Assembly (NCBI GenBank): GCA_030407085.1
Contig: CM059586.1
Location: forward strand, 32,289,501 to 32,353,500
Direction: 5' to 3'
DNA: 64,000 bases
Source of the DNA: Trichopria drosophilae
Lineage: Eukaryota > Arthropoda > Insecta > Hymenoptera > Diapriidae
Every line of letters starts with the position of its first letter. The stretch's first letter is position 1. This document shows, in pieces, positions 1-9,869 of the stretch. The notes below the pieces were generated by a model. That model was not told the origin of the DNA. It saw only the letters and a program-made list of their open reading frames with translations, and did no database searches. A program made the translations under genes and the position numbers.

Positions 1-664
1 TTTTAAAATTAACTTTTTATGGGTCAACCCTAACTGTTAGGAATGGTGCATCTAAACATTTGAAAAATTAAAAAATTACGAAATTACACCACGCTGACAA
101 AAATAATTAGCGCTATAGACTAAATATGCGGTTACCAGCCAACTATGGAATAATTTTAATTACATGTTAATTGAATTGATGGTCACAGGCCAAGATTTTT
201 AAAGTTTCCACATTAACATAAAGTCCATCAACCAATTTACACAGTTCATTATGAGACCAATCACTAATGTCCCCTCCCTTTCTTCTTAATCTCAATAAGT
301 TGCTTGTTTGGAGAAAGGTCTATCTAATATTAAATAATTTTAATGTTTTTACAAAACAATATTCTATGATTGAACGATTCTACAGAATGTTTGTTGTCCG
401 TTTGTCGAGTGTTAGGTTAGGTTGAGCGCATCGCTTCCATTCCAAATCAAAGTTCTAAATTGTTTACTGAAATTTTAGCAACAAGATGTGTAATTCATAA
501 TAACCGAAAACTTTTAATTTATTTACATTATTATGATAGGTTCCTAAATTCCTGCCTCTGGAAAACTCTGTCTTTGATCGTCGAGTCGTCTTAAAACACG
601 TTTTAACCCATCCAAAAATTTAAGCTTGGCGATATTTTTGAATATTAAAACGCAACCCAAACAA
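1..664. repeat. Tandem repeat unit 1 (~660 bp, partial at window edge)
   Basis: First unit of an array. It starts with the AACTTTTTATGGGTCAA block at 11 and includes the ACCAAGATTTTTAAAGTTT block near 189 and a CATAATAACCGAAAA block near 495. The same blocks in the same order recur at 675, 1129 and 1437. The unit holds GTTAGGTTAGGTTGAG but no open frame of note. The array may extend upstream of the window. Function unknown; non-coding satellite-like DNA is my inference. Confidence 0.8.
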
Positions 665-790
665 CTTTAGAATCAACTTTTTATGGGTCAAACCTAACTG
701 TTAGGAATGGTGCAACTAAACATTTGAAAAATTACAAAATTACAACACGCTAACAAAAATAATTAGCACTATGGACTACATATAGAAAGG

Positions 791-907
791 TATAGTTGGG
801 AGAATCAGAAGTATTGTCGAGAAAACTATAGTATAGAGTCCTGAGGATTATTAACTTTTTAGGATCAGGAGGGAAATTTGACTATACTTCTGATCTTCAT
901 AACTATA
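791..907. mobile_element. Small foldback inserted in repeat unit 2
   Basis: Inverted arms at 791-814 and 884-907. The left arm reads TATAGTTGGGAGAATCAG then AAGTAT; the reverse complement of the right arm reads TATAGTTATGAAGATCAG then AAGTAT. The two arms are about 24 bp and nearly identical. It sits where unit 2 departs from unit 1, so it is a later insertion. No target duplication seen. Confidence 0.5.
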
Positions 908-957
908 CTGTTCTCCAGTGTACCAATACATTTCAATGTTCCAAAAAGATTTGTTTA

Positions 958-1077
958 CTCTGTCAATTAGAAACAATAAAAATTCACTGATTGTCAGTGA
1001 ATAGTCACTGTGTGCTACAGTAAAATGTCGCTTTTTGACTCGGTTAAACTGCTTGACTGTTTTAATCAGTGAATTTT
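958..1077. mobile_element. CACTG-rich MITE remnant
   Basis: Starts after a TA with CTCTGTCAATTAGAAA, close to the terminus of the complete element at 3231 (CTCTCTCAATTGGAAA). A 14 bp perfect inverted pair, AAAATTCACTGATT at 979-992 and AATCAGTGAATTTT at 1064-1077, encloses more CACTG/CAGTG words. The right terminus is not clear, so the copy is probably truncated. Confidence 0.45.
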
Positions 1078-1585
1078 GTTTACTTATAAATGCGGAATTG
1101 ATTCACTAACTGAATCAGATTGTCACAGACCAAGATTTTTAAAGTTTCCACATCAACATAAAGTCCATCAAGCAATTTACACAGTTCATTATGAGACCAA
1201 TCACTAATGTCCCCTCCCTTTCTTCTTAAACTCAATAAGTTGCTTGTTTGGAGAAAGGTCTATCCAACATTAAATAATTTTGATATTTTTACAAAACAAT
1301 ATTCTGTGATTGAAAGATTCTACAGAATGTTTGTTGTCCGTTTGTCAAGTGTTAGGTTAGGTTGAGAGCCTCGCTTCATTTCCAAATCAAAGTTCTAAAT
1401 TTGTTTACTAAAATTTGAGTAACAGTATATATAATTCATAATAACCGGAAACTTATAATTTATTTCAATTATTATGATAGGTTCCTAAAATCCTGCCTCT
1501 GTCGAGTCGTCTTAAAACACGTTTTAACCCATCAAATACCCATCAAAAATTTAAGCTTGATGATATTTTTTAATATTAAAACGTA

Positions 1586-2005
1586 CACGGAAAAAAATCA
1601 TAAGTAGAATTTGCCGAACATAGTTAAGTAAAATTTACCGAGTCTCATTTAAAAGCAAAATTTATTAAAGAATATAAATAAATAGTATTCTAGCCTTTAA
1701 GTAATACATTTTTAAATGACGTTTAATCATGGATTATCGAAAAACTAGGCTAGATATTCTATAACTACACCCGCAAGAACATTGACACCAGTTATATTAA
1801 ATATAAAAATTATGTGAATTTGTTTACTTGGATTAGATTTTAACACATCATCGGTATTAATCAAGCATTTAACAGATAAATTTCAGATAAACTGCAGAAA
1901 ATTAAGATTGTTCTTTTAATTATTTTTATTGACAACGGTTACTCAACTTTTTCGGTAAATTTTACATAAGTTCCAGGTAGAATCTACTAATTATTTTTTT
2001 CTGCG
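1586..2005. mobile_element. TA-flanked MITE, CACGGAAAAAAA termini
   Basis: TIRs of about 60 bp: left CACGGAAAAAAATCATAAG, right reverse complement CGCAGAAAAAAATAATTAG, with a shared GTAAAATTTACCGA block further in. TA lies on both sides (1584-1585, 2006-2007), as in Tc1/mariner-type elements. The sister repeat unit at 650-660 preserves the uninterrupted site (AAAACGCAACC), so the insertion is read directly by comparison. No transposase frame inside; non-autonomous. Confidence 0.8.
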
Positions 2006-2029
2006 TAACCAAAAGGCAATGTTAGAATC

Positions 2030-2405
2030 AATTTTTTTTTTGGGTCAAACCTACCTCTTAAGAATGGTGTATCCAAACATTTAAAAGATTAAAAAATTAC
2101 GAAATTACACCACGCTAACAAAAATAATTAGCACTATGGACTACATATTCGGTTACCAGCCAACTATTGAATTATTTAAATTACATTTTAATTGAATTAA
2201 CCAAAGGTTTTACAATTAATATCATGATTTAGTTAGAAAAACTAATATGTATTGACTGCAGCAAAAAGAAATTGAGAATTTCAATCAAATATTCGAAACA
2301 CACATTCGTAAATTATGTTCAATTGAAATTCTAAATTTGTGTACTGAAATATGAGCAACAGTATGTGTAATTCATAATAACCGAAAAATTTTAATTTATT
2401 TGCTC
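2030..2405. repeat. Tandem repeat unit 3 (degenerate, internally deleted)
   Basis: Third copy of the unit. It begins GGGTCAAACCTACCTCTTAA and keeps the 'CACGCTAACAAAAATAATTA' block. The central part is lost, and the copy resumes with the CATAATAACCGAAAA block near 2370. More diverged than units 1 and 2. Confidence 0.65.
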
Positions 2406-2476
2406 CGATTTCAATCAAATAGTAACTTTTATTGCTGAAATACTTATCTTGCATAGTCGAAAAATGATACCGAGTA

Positions 2477-2713
2477 TGTATACATTGTCGATCGTTTGAC
2501 TCTGTGGAAATTGACTTTTTTTAAGTGACTGGTAAAACAGTGAACTCGAATATGACAAGTTTCACTGTATCCGCAGTGAAAAATAAAATATTAATTTGTT
2601 GATTTCACTATTTATGCAGTGAACATGTTGTAAACTACTGATTCAGCAATGAGTATTTATTCGAACTTAAAAAAGTCAATTACTATAGAGTCAAACGATC
2701 GACAATACATACA
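2477..2713. mobile_element. TIR element with CAGTGAA-rich core
   Basis: Inverted termini of about 44 bp: left GTATACATTGTCGATCG then TTTGACTCTGTGGAAATTG; right reverse complement GTATGTATTGTCGATCG then TTTGACTCTATAGTAATTG. The interior is dominated by CAGTGAA/TTCACTG words like those in the elements at 958 and 3231. No clear target duplication, no coding frame. Confidence 0.75.
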
Positions 2714-3230
2714 GTTACAACATTACTGAATACTAATCCAAATAGTGAACTTTTACTGTTTTGAGAAGAGTAGTCAGTATTAAATTTTCGCATGTCGATT
2801 ACAATGTACAACCTTTGTGTATTCAATAAGAGATATAAAAGTTCAATGTTCTAGCATAATGGTACATCTCAAAATGAAAAAAAAAACATTCATGATTCCA
2901 TGTACTCTAAATTGTATACTTATACCCTTTTGGAACTAAAGCATAAAATCATTTTGCATTTATAGGAACTTAAAAGAAACAATCCCTCATACTCGCAATC
3001 GGTTTTGAATCGGAATACTAACTCGTATAAAAAATGCTGCGGTTTGAAATTACAACTTCTTTTTTTGTTGTTGTAAGCAACCTTTTATACGTCTTATGCT
3101 ACATAATTTAGTAATGATGTTATCTTAAAATGTAATGTTTAAATGTTTGAAATAATAACTGAAGAAGGCACATATTCGGTAGCTCAAACATATAGTATTA
3201 AAATTTCATTTTTCTGTTACTTGTTATTTA

Positions 3231-3427
3231 CTCTCTCAATTGGAAATAGTGAAACACTAACTATTAGAATCAGTGAATGAATGAATTTTATTGTCTCATA
3301 ATTAAACTTAATTTCATTGACTAAAACAGTGAACTTTCACTGCTTCTCAGTAGCTCCTTTTTCACTGTAGCAATCAGTGTCTATTCATTGAAAAGCAATG
3401 AATTTTCACTGTTTCAAATTGGGAGAG
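3231..3427. mobile_element. 197 bp TA-flanked MITE
   Basis: TIRs of 24 bp at 3231-3254 (CTCTCTCAATTGGAAATAG...) and 3404-3427 (reverse complement CTCTCCCAATTTGAAACAG...), flanked by TA at 3229-3230 and 3428-3429. The interior is packed with CACTG/CAGTG words, many in mirror orientation. TA target and short length fit a Tc1/mariner-type non-autonomous element. No open frame. Confidence 0.8.
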
Positions 3428-3539
3428 TATAAACTCATTTGAAGAATACCCATGATTCTCATACCAAATCCTATATTTATTATACTATCTCTATATTATG
3501 TACATAAACAAGTATTTTTGTTCTACTCGAGACTTCAGT

Positions 3540-5060
3540 TAATTACGTTCGACTATTTCAGTAGAAAAAGCCCTTCCCGAACTAGTCGTTCTTGATGATC
3601 AAAACAGCATTGAGCCTTGACTAGTGAACGTTTGATAGCAACTTACTAGCGCAGCGATATATCATTTTATAACGTATAATTATATCAAATAATATCGAGC
3701 ACACTTCATTTTTAATTTAAGAGCGAAACGCGTTAACTGTTTTATCATTAGCGTTTCTTTACGCCATCGTTCGGTTCGCAGAGCTACGTCGAAGTAATAA
3801 ATTAAGGAACGCAATTAATTTCATCGCATAAAATGTAGGAATTGAACCGCGCAAAGACACGACGCGGGATGCAGCATCGTGACATACTCGTATAACGCTC
3901 GACGAACAGCGAAAGTAGCCTCAAGGTCGGACATTACACTTCTCAGAACGACAAGAACCAGTCATTGCTCAGGATTATATCCTGATTTCATTGAAATCGA
4001 GTTGAAAATCACTCGGTACACCCGATGAAAAAACAACAAGATTTTCAAGTTTCCCGTATTCTCCTCTCTCGGAAACGTTCGATTAAGTCCGCGTCCAGTT
4101 ACTGAATGGCGAGTGCGCGCGTACGAGCGACTTTCTCAAAACATGACCTAAATCTAAATTTTCTACAAGTAAATACAGCTGACTTTGCTGGACGGCCGAA
4201 AATCGCTGGTGGGTCACCTGTTATGACGGTGACAATTCACCGTTTGTCTAAATCCAGGGTAACTTTCTATTAAAGATTAGTCACGGGATCGAAATTAGAT
4301 AAGACAATAAATAAAAAGTGAACGTGCGCGCGTAAACGATCAGATATCGATCTTTATCTAAATTCGCTCCTTTATTCCCAGGTCTTTGCTGACGTCGAGA
4401 TCATTTCGGAAAATTCTTCCTGTATTATTAATACGATCCTGCGGAACGGATGAGGGACCTTATATTTTGTTTTCTGACGTCACGACTGTGACGTCCAAGA
4501 CCCCATGGTTCCACCTTAAGTTGAAGGTCCTTTGAACCGATTTTAAAGCGGACACGAGACATCCGTAATCGAAAGGATGTGCTATTTCGTGAATTGCTCA
4601 CAATTCGAACGAGTTAAAAGAATTACGTGAATTTTATTTTTTTTTCGACAATGAAGAAAAGAGAAATAGGCTGAGAAAAGCGATTCGATCGGTTGCCGAT
4701 TTTCGGTGCGGCCGTAGGCTAGAACCTGGGCGAAGTAGGCTGTTATTTAATAATTTTCGAGAAACGCTCTCAGCATTATACAATCGGCCTAGATCCTGAG
4801 TCACGGAGCGTCACGGATCGTGAGCGTTGCTAAGCCAGTCACAGTAATTTCCTTCACCGCAGCAGACAGCTCTCTGAGCGCTGCCACGGATGGGGACGCG
4901 GTGACTCAAGCGGCGGAATTCTGCCGAAAAAAAAGAAACTTTCAATTACGTCTTTGCAATTACGTATTTACAAGCTTCAGATGTAACTATCGGGAGCCAT
5001 GAACACGCAGTGTCAAAAATGTCAAACATCTTTGTTGTCGACTTCGAGTTAGGCCGAGAG
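3540..5060. promoter_or_regulatory. GC-elevated unique island: candidate promoter or 5' exon
   Basis: About 1.5 kb that is visibly less AT-rich than its surroundings, with many CpG dinucleotides (for example around 3770-3900, 4090-4130, 4680-4730 and 4800-4915) and no repeat seen elsewhere in the window. It holds a perfect CRE octamer and a CRE half site near 4488. A 60-codon open stretch at 4820-5002 begins with GTG, not ATG, and resembles no family I know. In AT-rich insect genomes such islands are often promoters, 5' exons or enhancers; that role and its strand are inference. Confidence 0.35.
4475..4482. promoter_or_regulatory. CRE octamer TGACGTCA
   Basis: Perfect palindromic cAMP-response element, the consensus for CREB/ATF bZIP factors, with a second GTGACGTC half site 13 bp downstream. 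It lies inside the GC-elevated island, which supports a regulatory reading, but an 8 bp word can occur by chance. Confidence 0.3.
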
Positions 5061-5402
5061 TTCAATCACACTTGTACCTTGCCTAACTTTTCTTAATTTC
5101 GTGGCATAATCTTTGTTGTTATTGGGAAATGTTGTTAGAAACGTGGGCCGAAAATTGAAATCGAAGTCTTCAAGGTAATCAAGTTCATTGCTCCCTTAAT
5201 TATTTCAAAATTTTAATTCCCTCTTTCCAGGAAGTTCCGACTATGACTTATAAGTAATAACAACTAAAAAAGGTGCCTAAAATGGTATTAATTACTAGTA
5301 ACAAGTAGTATAATCGTATCAAATAGAGAAGAGTTAATTTCGCCATGGAATTATCAGTTCAAATCAAAATTGATCAGGGACTGATTTGACTTATGGCGTT
5401 AA

Positions 5403-5466
5403 GTTTACAAGTAGTTAGCCTCAGAGGGCAGAAGGGGCCGGAATATAAAAAAAAAGTTGACAAGTA
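5403..5466 (+). mobile_element. Ultra-short retroposed 3' tail, copy 1
   Basis: About 42 bp (5414-5455) reading TTAGCCTCAGAGGGCAGA, then AGGGGCCGGAATAT, then a run of nine or more A. It is flanked by near-identical 11 bp duplications GTTTACAAGTA (5403-5413) and GTTGACAAGTA (5456-5466). Poly(A) plus target duplication is the mark of LINE-type target-primed retroposition. The body is only the 3' tip of a longer LINE or SINE that I cannot name. A second copy lies near 25005. Confidence 0.7.
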
Positions 5467-5689
5467 TCATTTTCCCAAATAACTGATTAAGATCATCCGA
5501 TTTCCTATAAACTACACCCCAAATTGATCATTGTTTTTCAAAAATCACAATTTCTTGTAGAACAGTTTTGTGTAGACACTCGTTTTATCAAAATTATGAT
5601 TTCAACTAATATTTTCGGTACTTTACATACTAATATCATTAAGGTTTACATAAGAATTACTTGACCCCCAGAAGTTTTGATTTATTTAA

Positions 5690-5945
5690 TTGATGTCTTT
5701 CATTCTATTCTTTTGATTCCATTTTTCCACCTGATTTATTCGATTTCAACTGTATTTTAATTAGATTCAAAGCATCCGCTTACTTCGATCCACATTATTC
5801 TTTCAGTTCATTCGAACTTCTATCGGATTAATTTTTTTAATAGGTTTCATTCGATTTCTTAGATTTACATAATTAATACTCCTTTCATTCAATCAATTTA
5901 TTTTATTCCATCGACTTTGTTCTTTCAGTTTATTTCGTTTACCCC
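5690..5945 (+). repeat. Degenerate pyrimidine-rich repeat
   Basis: Strongly pyrimidine-skewed strand with recurring TTCATTCGATTT, TTCAGTTCATTCGA and TTTATTCGATTTC words at irregular spacing. No single clean period. Simple-sequence drift is the likely origin. Confidence 0.45.
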
Positions 5946-5946
5946 G

Positions 5947-8154
5947 TTAACCCTTGAATGCTACAATTGCAGTTTTGGCTTACTCCAAGTTCTATGATAC
6001 CAATTAACAATAACTGGGGAAAAACATCACATCTAACCATTTTTTGCATGACTTAAATGGTCAAAAAAGGAAATTTTCTTTCTTTAAAAACTTTTCTTCT
6101 TTCTAAAATCGTGCAAAATGAACTGGAATTTGTGGACCCGTAAAATTGAATTTCGGTAATGTGAATTAAAAATAGCATCCGAAATGGTGCATTGTCAACC
6201 TAAACTTGAATGAATTAGTAACCTTCACAATAAGTGCGCATTTTACCGAAATTCTTTTAAACACTTTCGGATTTTTCAACAAACTGCCAAATCCAAAAGT
6301 TTTGAAAACATATCAAAGAATTCTGAAAATATAGGCTTGCTTCTTAGATGCTTCAAAACCATTTGTAATCAACAAAAATTTTCTTAAAGCAGGTTATTTA
6401 CAATCCAGAAAGTTAGAAATGTAAAAAACTAGCAAAAAATAGCCATCATTTCGTCATCGCTTAGGTTACACAAGTAGTACTTAGTTTCATTCAAGTATTT
6501 CGAGGCGAGTGTAAATATAATAAAAAAAGAAACAATAACAACAAATCAGAAAATATCAAAAACAAGAAATTCTGGACAAAAATCTACTTCCAAGTACTCA
6601 GAATTGGAACATTTTTGTTATTATTTAAAAAATGGCTCAATGGTGTTAAAATCATGTGTTATAATATCAGATTGTATGATATAAAACGTGAGTTAAATAA
6701 ATTAAATATCTAATCGCTTGCATGTATTTCGTCGTAAATGACCTGCTTCGGAGAAACTAGATTATTAGCAGATGGTTTTGGACCATTCTGAAAGTAAGTG
6801 AAAAGTTCTTCAAAATGCTATGATTTTTTTTATTTAACAGTTTTTTTGAAAAATTCAAAAATAGTTCCAAAAATTCGGTAAAATTTACAAGTATTTTATT
6901 GGTAAACACTTTTTATTACATAAAGTTTTCCATACACACTCCAGTTAAATATTCGTGAATGCTTAAACTGTCAGTGCATGTTTCGAAGGCCATTTTGAAT
7001 TCACTTGATTGAAATTCAATTTTATGGATCCATACCTTTGGTGTTCCGGTTACAATTTAACGATTTTAAAAAGTTTTATGAAAAAAATGCTTCAGGGTAA
7101 AATAAGGTTTTAGAAAATTGATCCAAAAAAATCGTTTTTTTTAACTTAAATCTAATAATTTAGTGACTCTTTTTTTATATTTCAACATTTGGAAATCGAA
7201 AGAGCATACTTAAAAATAGTTGGATGTGGTATTTTTCATCAGTCGTTAATTTGTTTTGTAAATCAAACGTTCAAAATGGTGGATCCAATATGGAGATCTA
7301 TTTTTTAAAAAACTCATCACAGCTATCCAATTTCTGATTTTTTTTCTAGGATGGCTGGTTACAAACTCGGATGCAGAATTTCAAATTTCAATATAGCAAA
7401 CCACCATGATAAAAAACATTTTTTATTTCACGTGATATCTGTCTATTCGGGTTATTATTAAAATAAAAAATGTCCTTGTACTTCAAGAACAAGGTTATCA
7501 TCAAACCGAAAGCACACCGAATTTCAGAAAATTTCATTTTTAATTTGTAATAGATAATTTCGGCAAATAACACCATAAAATAATTGGTTGGCAGTTCAGC
7601 ATTTTATGTTTTGGTTTTGTCAATGGACGAATATAATGAAACGTATTTCTTCGAATAATGGAAAGTAAAATTTATTTTTGATTTTCGAGGAAAATTAGCG
7701 AGCCTGGTAAACCGTTATATTTATGAACCCGACCGTTTTCTATTCAAGCTATTTGGCTTTTTGACATTCCCTACCATTTTCTTAAAGAAAATAAGAACTT
7801 TACGTATACTTCAGAAACATTCACTAATATTTTTCGTCATTCATTTTGGAATATAAAAAATAGAATCCTGAGTCCTATTCGTACGAAGAATACTTGGCAT
7901 ACTCCAAATCCTTGTAGCCAATTTCCACTTATGAAATTTAACCCTTTTTTAACATTTTCCCAATCGCAGTATCGTCCGAAAGAAAAATTCTTACTACGCA
8001 TCAACCGGTGCAGACTCATTCGAATTATTTGGGAATTACCTCATCATGCCAATCGCCAAACGGGTAACTTTATCCTAATAATCATTTATACTAAAAAACG
8101 GAACGTTACATGCTTAAAAAATGTATGATCCTTTTGTAAATAACAACTAGATGC
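5947..8154. other. AT-rich stretch without genes
   Basis: No coding region, RNA gene or paired TIR element recognised. TTAA followed by CCCTTGAATGC at 5947 looks like the left tip of a TTAA-target element, but I find no convincing partner. A diverged copy of the dispersed core repeat is at 7265-7385 (AAAATGGTGGATCCAATATG, then GGCTGGTTACAAACTCGG). Confidence 0.5.
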
Positions 8155-8300
8155 CTTCGACCCGGGTGCCTACAATTTTGGCTAAATTCGTATTGCAGTT
8201 CCCTGACGAAAGGCTGACGCTTCCGGGAATATTCCCATTTTAAGACTGCCAGGAAAGAAGGCGGCAGAGGGTAGTTCTAGCATCGTTAGGTTCGAGTAGT
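8155..8300. other. Small GC-richer patch, function unknown
   Basis: Contains GACCCGGGTGCC, GCTGACGCTTCCGGGAATA and AAGGCGGCAGAGGG. Not repeated elsewhere in the window. No open frame or RNA fold that I can support. Could be an exon fragment, a regulatory site or an old repeat. Confidence 0.2.
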
Positions 8301-8330
8301 TTCTATACATATAACAAAAAAAATCTTAAA

Positions 8331-8790
8331 TAGGGTGAATATGCCAATGAATGGACGGTTAAGCATTTTTCACACTTTGATCGATTGTAACTTTTGAATT
8401 CTTTTATGAAAATTGAATTATGATACCACCATTAGAATCGTTAGACTCTGCTCTTTATGACCGTGTAGTTCAACCTTTGATTTTATTTAATTATTAACCT
8501 CGTCTTCATACGTTTGTAAAAAAATCCGCTAATCCCCAATGAATAGACGGGTTAAATCAAATGGGACGTTTTCAGTACCAGTTTTGGATGGCTTTAAAAC
8601 TTTGCTTTGATTTTACAAAATAATATACACTGGAAGATCAATAGTACTGTAAATATTGTTTTGAATGTTCAAAGAACATAAAAATATGTATTTTGTTACA
8701 TCTTGTGCATCATACATTCATAAGAAATAGAAATATGTTGAAAGTCGTCCATTCATTGGTAGTCGTCCATTCATTGGCATATTCACCCTA
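8331..8790. mobile_element. 460 bp TA-type MITE (GGGTGAATATGCC ends)
   Basis: The termini are perfect inverted copies over 27 bp: left TAGGGTGAATATGCCAATG then AATGGACG (8331-8357), right its exact complement (8764-8790). The outer TA on each side is probably the target duplication. The motif CGTCCATTCATTGG is duplicated just inside the right end (from 8746), and a looser copy lies at 8539-8555. A similar right end occurs at 14897. No transposase frame. Confidence 0.85.
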
Positions 8791-8819
8791 TATTAAAATT
8801 GAAAATGAGCATTTTCAAA

Positions 8820-9440
8820 ACTTCGACCCCGACCGCAGGTCAGCCGAAGCACTGATAAATGAGCACGTCTTGTTCAGACTGATGCTTAAAAAAACGCGGT
8901 TTAGTCGAGTTTTTGACAGGTCGGGTTGCAGGAAATAAATGTTTTTATATGTGGGATACGTCGGTTTCCGTTTTTTACGGCATTATCGTTAATTTTACGA
9001 AGAAATGAATAAAACCTTTTTTGTAGAGAATTCGATGTTCTATATTTTTTGTTTGAAAAATTTTTTTATACGATTTGTATTTTTTGTTAAAAAATGGAAA
9101 ACGTGTTTTTGGAGCGTTTTTTTGTTAAACCTCCCCATAATCTAGTATGCATTGTTTTCAAAAACTAATCAGATCTAAGTTTGGCCAAGAGAAACCCAAA
9201 TCCGTTTGTGCTTTTTAAATTCGTCCTGCCAGTCGCGAGATATCGCGTATACAAAATTTTGCCCACGGACGGACGGACGGACGGACGGACGTACAACCTA
9301 ACGGACACCAATTTTTTTATTGTTGCTTTGGGTTCCTTAGGGCCTGAAACGTAGACATTTGATGAAAAACTATAGGGTAATTTTTTGGCTGGAACTGACC
9401 AAATTCAATACTTCGCCAGACCTATGGTCTGGGTCGAAGT
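8820..9440. mobile_element. Element with palindromic terminal inverted repeats
   Basis: Each end is a hairpin, and the two hairpins are also inverted copies of each other. Left 8820-8850 reads ACTTCGACCCCGACC, GC, AGGTCAGCCGAAG; the right end 9410-9440, reverse complemented, reads ACTTCGACCCAGACC, AT, AGGTCTGGCGAAG (25 of 31 positions match). The interior carries a CGGA microsatellite and no long frame. A truncated copy of its right end lies at 42992-43132. Superfamily not recognised; no target duplication found. Confidence 0.7.
9265..9291. repeat. (CGGA)n microsatellite
   Basis: Six or so perfect GGAC/CGGA units inside the palindromic-end element, after GCCCA. The truncated copy at 42992 keeps only ACGGACAGC here, so the run expanded or collapsed after the copies split. 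Confidence 0.85.
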
Positions 9441-9719
9441 AATAAATCTTTCACCCGATTAAATTATTGTTTTGTTTAGCTACTGCTCACAATTTTTCCT
9501 GAGTGCACCTGTAGTCGACTTATGTATTATTAACTTATCCACCTTCATTCTATAATAAAATAGGAAAAACTGCAGAAAAATCTACTCTACTTTATACATC
9601 CGAACCCGACAATAATAAATTCTTAAATTAACAGGTTCCTAATTTGTCATTGTAGTAATGATCAACTCAAAAAGAACGTCTTAATCATAGCAATGACACT
9701 CTTCGCAAATTCTTTTATA

Positions 9720-9790
9720 TGGGGTCCGCCATTTTGAATATTTAAAACCATGTTTCGAATTCATAATCAGAAGTAAAAACCAATTTAAAG
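9720..9790 (-). repeat. Dispersed core repeat, partial copy
   Basis: Reads GTCCGCCATTTTGAATATTT then TTCGAATTCATAATCAGAAG, the complement of the core word set (AAATGGCGGA, then CTGATTATGAATTCGAA) found inside the TTAA-flanked elements. Fragmentary, no flanking arms seen. Confidence 0.5.
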
Positions 9791-9869
9791 GAAATTCCCT
9801 GAATGGACTTAAGGCTCTTAAATCAGTGAGTTTGACTTTAAATTGCCAGAAAGTACCGTGTAACAATAT

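Larger units (their letters stand above)
665..2029. repeat. Tandem repeat unit 2, interrupted by insertions
   Basis: Second copy of the ~660 bp unit, offset 664 bp from unit 1 at its left edge. It is enlarged by foreign DNA at 781-1121 and by a 420 bp MITE at 1586-2005. Block order is otherwise the same as unit 1. The clearest aligned stretch is 1122-1380 against 182-440, where the two differ only at scattered bases. Confidence 0.8.

Noticed and set aside
4820..5002. 60-codon frame in the GC-rich island as a gene
   Set aside because: Starts with GTG rather than ATG, no recognised product, and no splice evidence; kept only as part of the island.
9410..9440. Helitron 3' end (hairpin near terminus)
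   Set aside because: No CTRR after the hairpin and no 5' TC. The other end carries the same hairpin inverted, which Helitrons do not.
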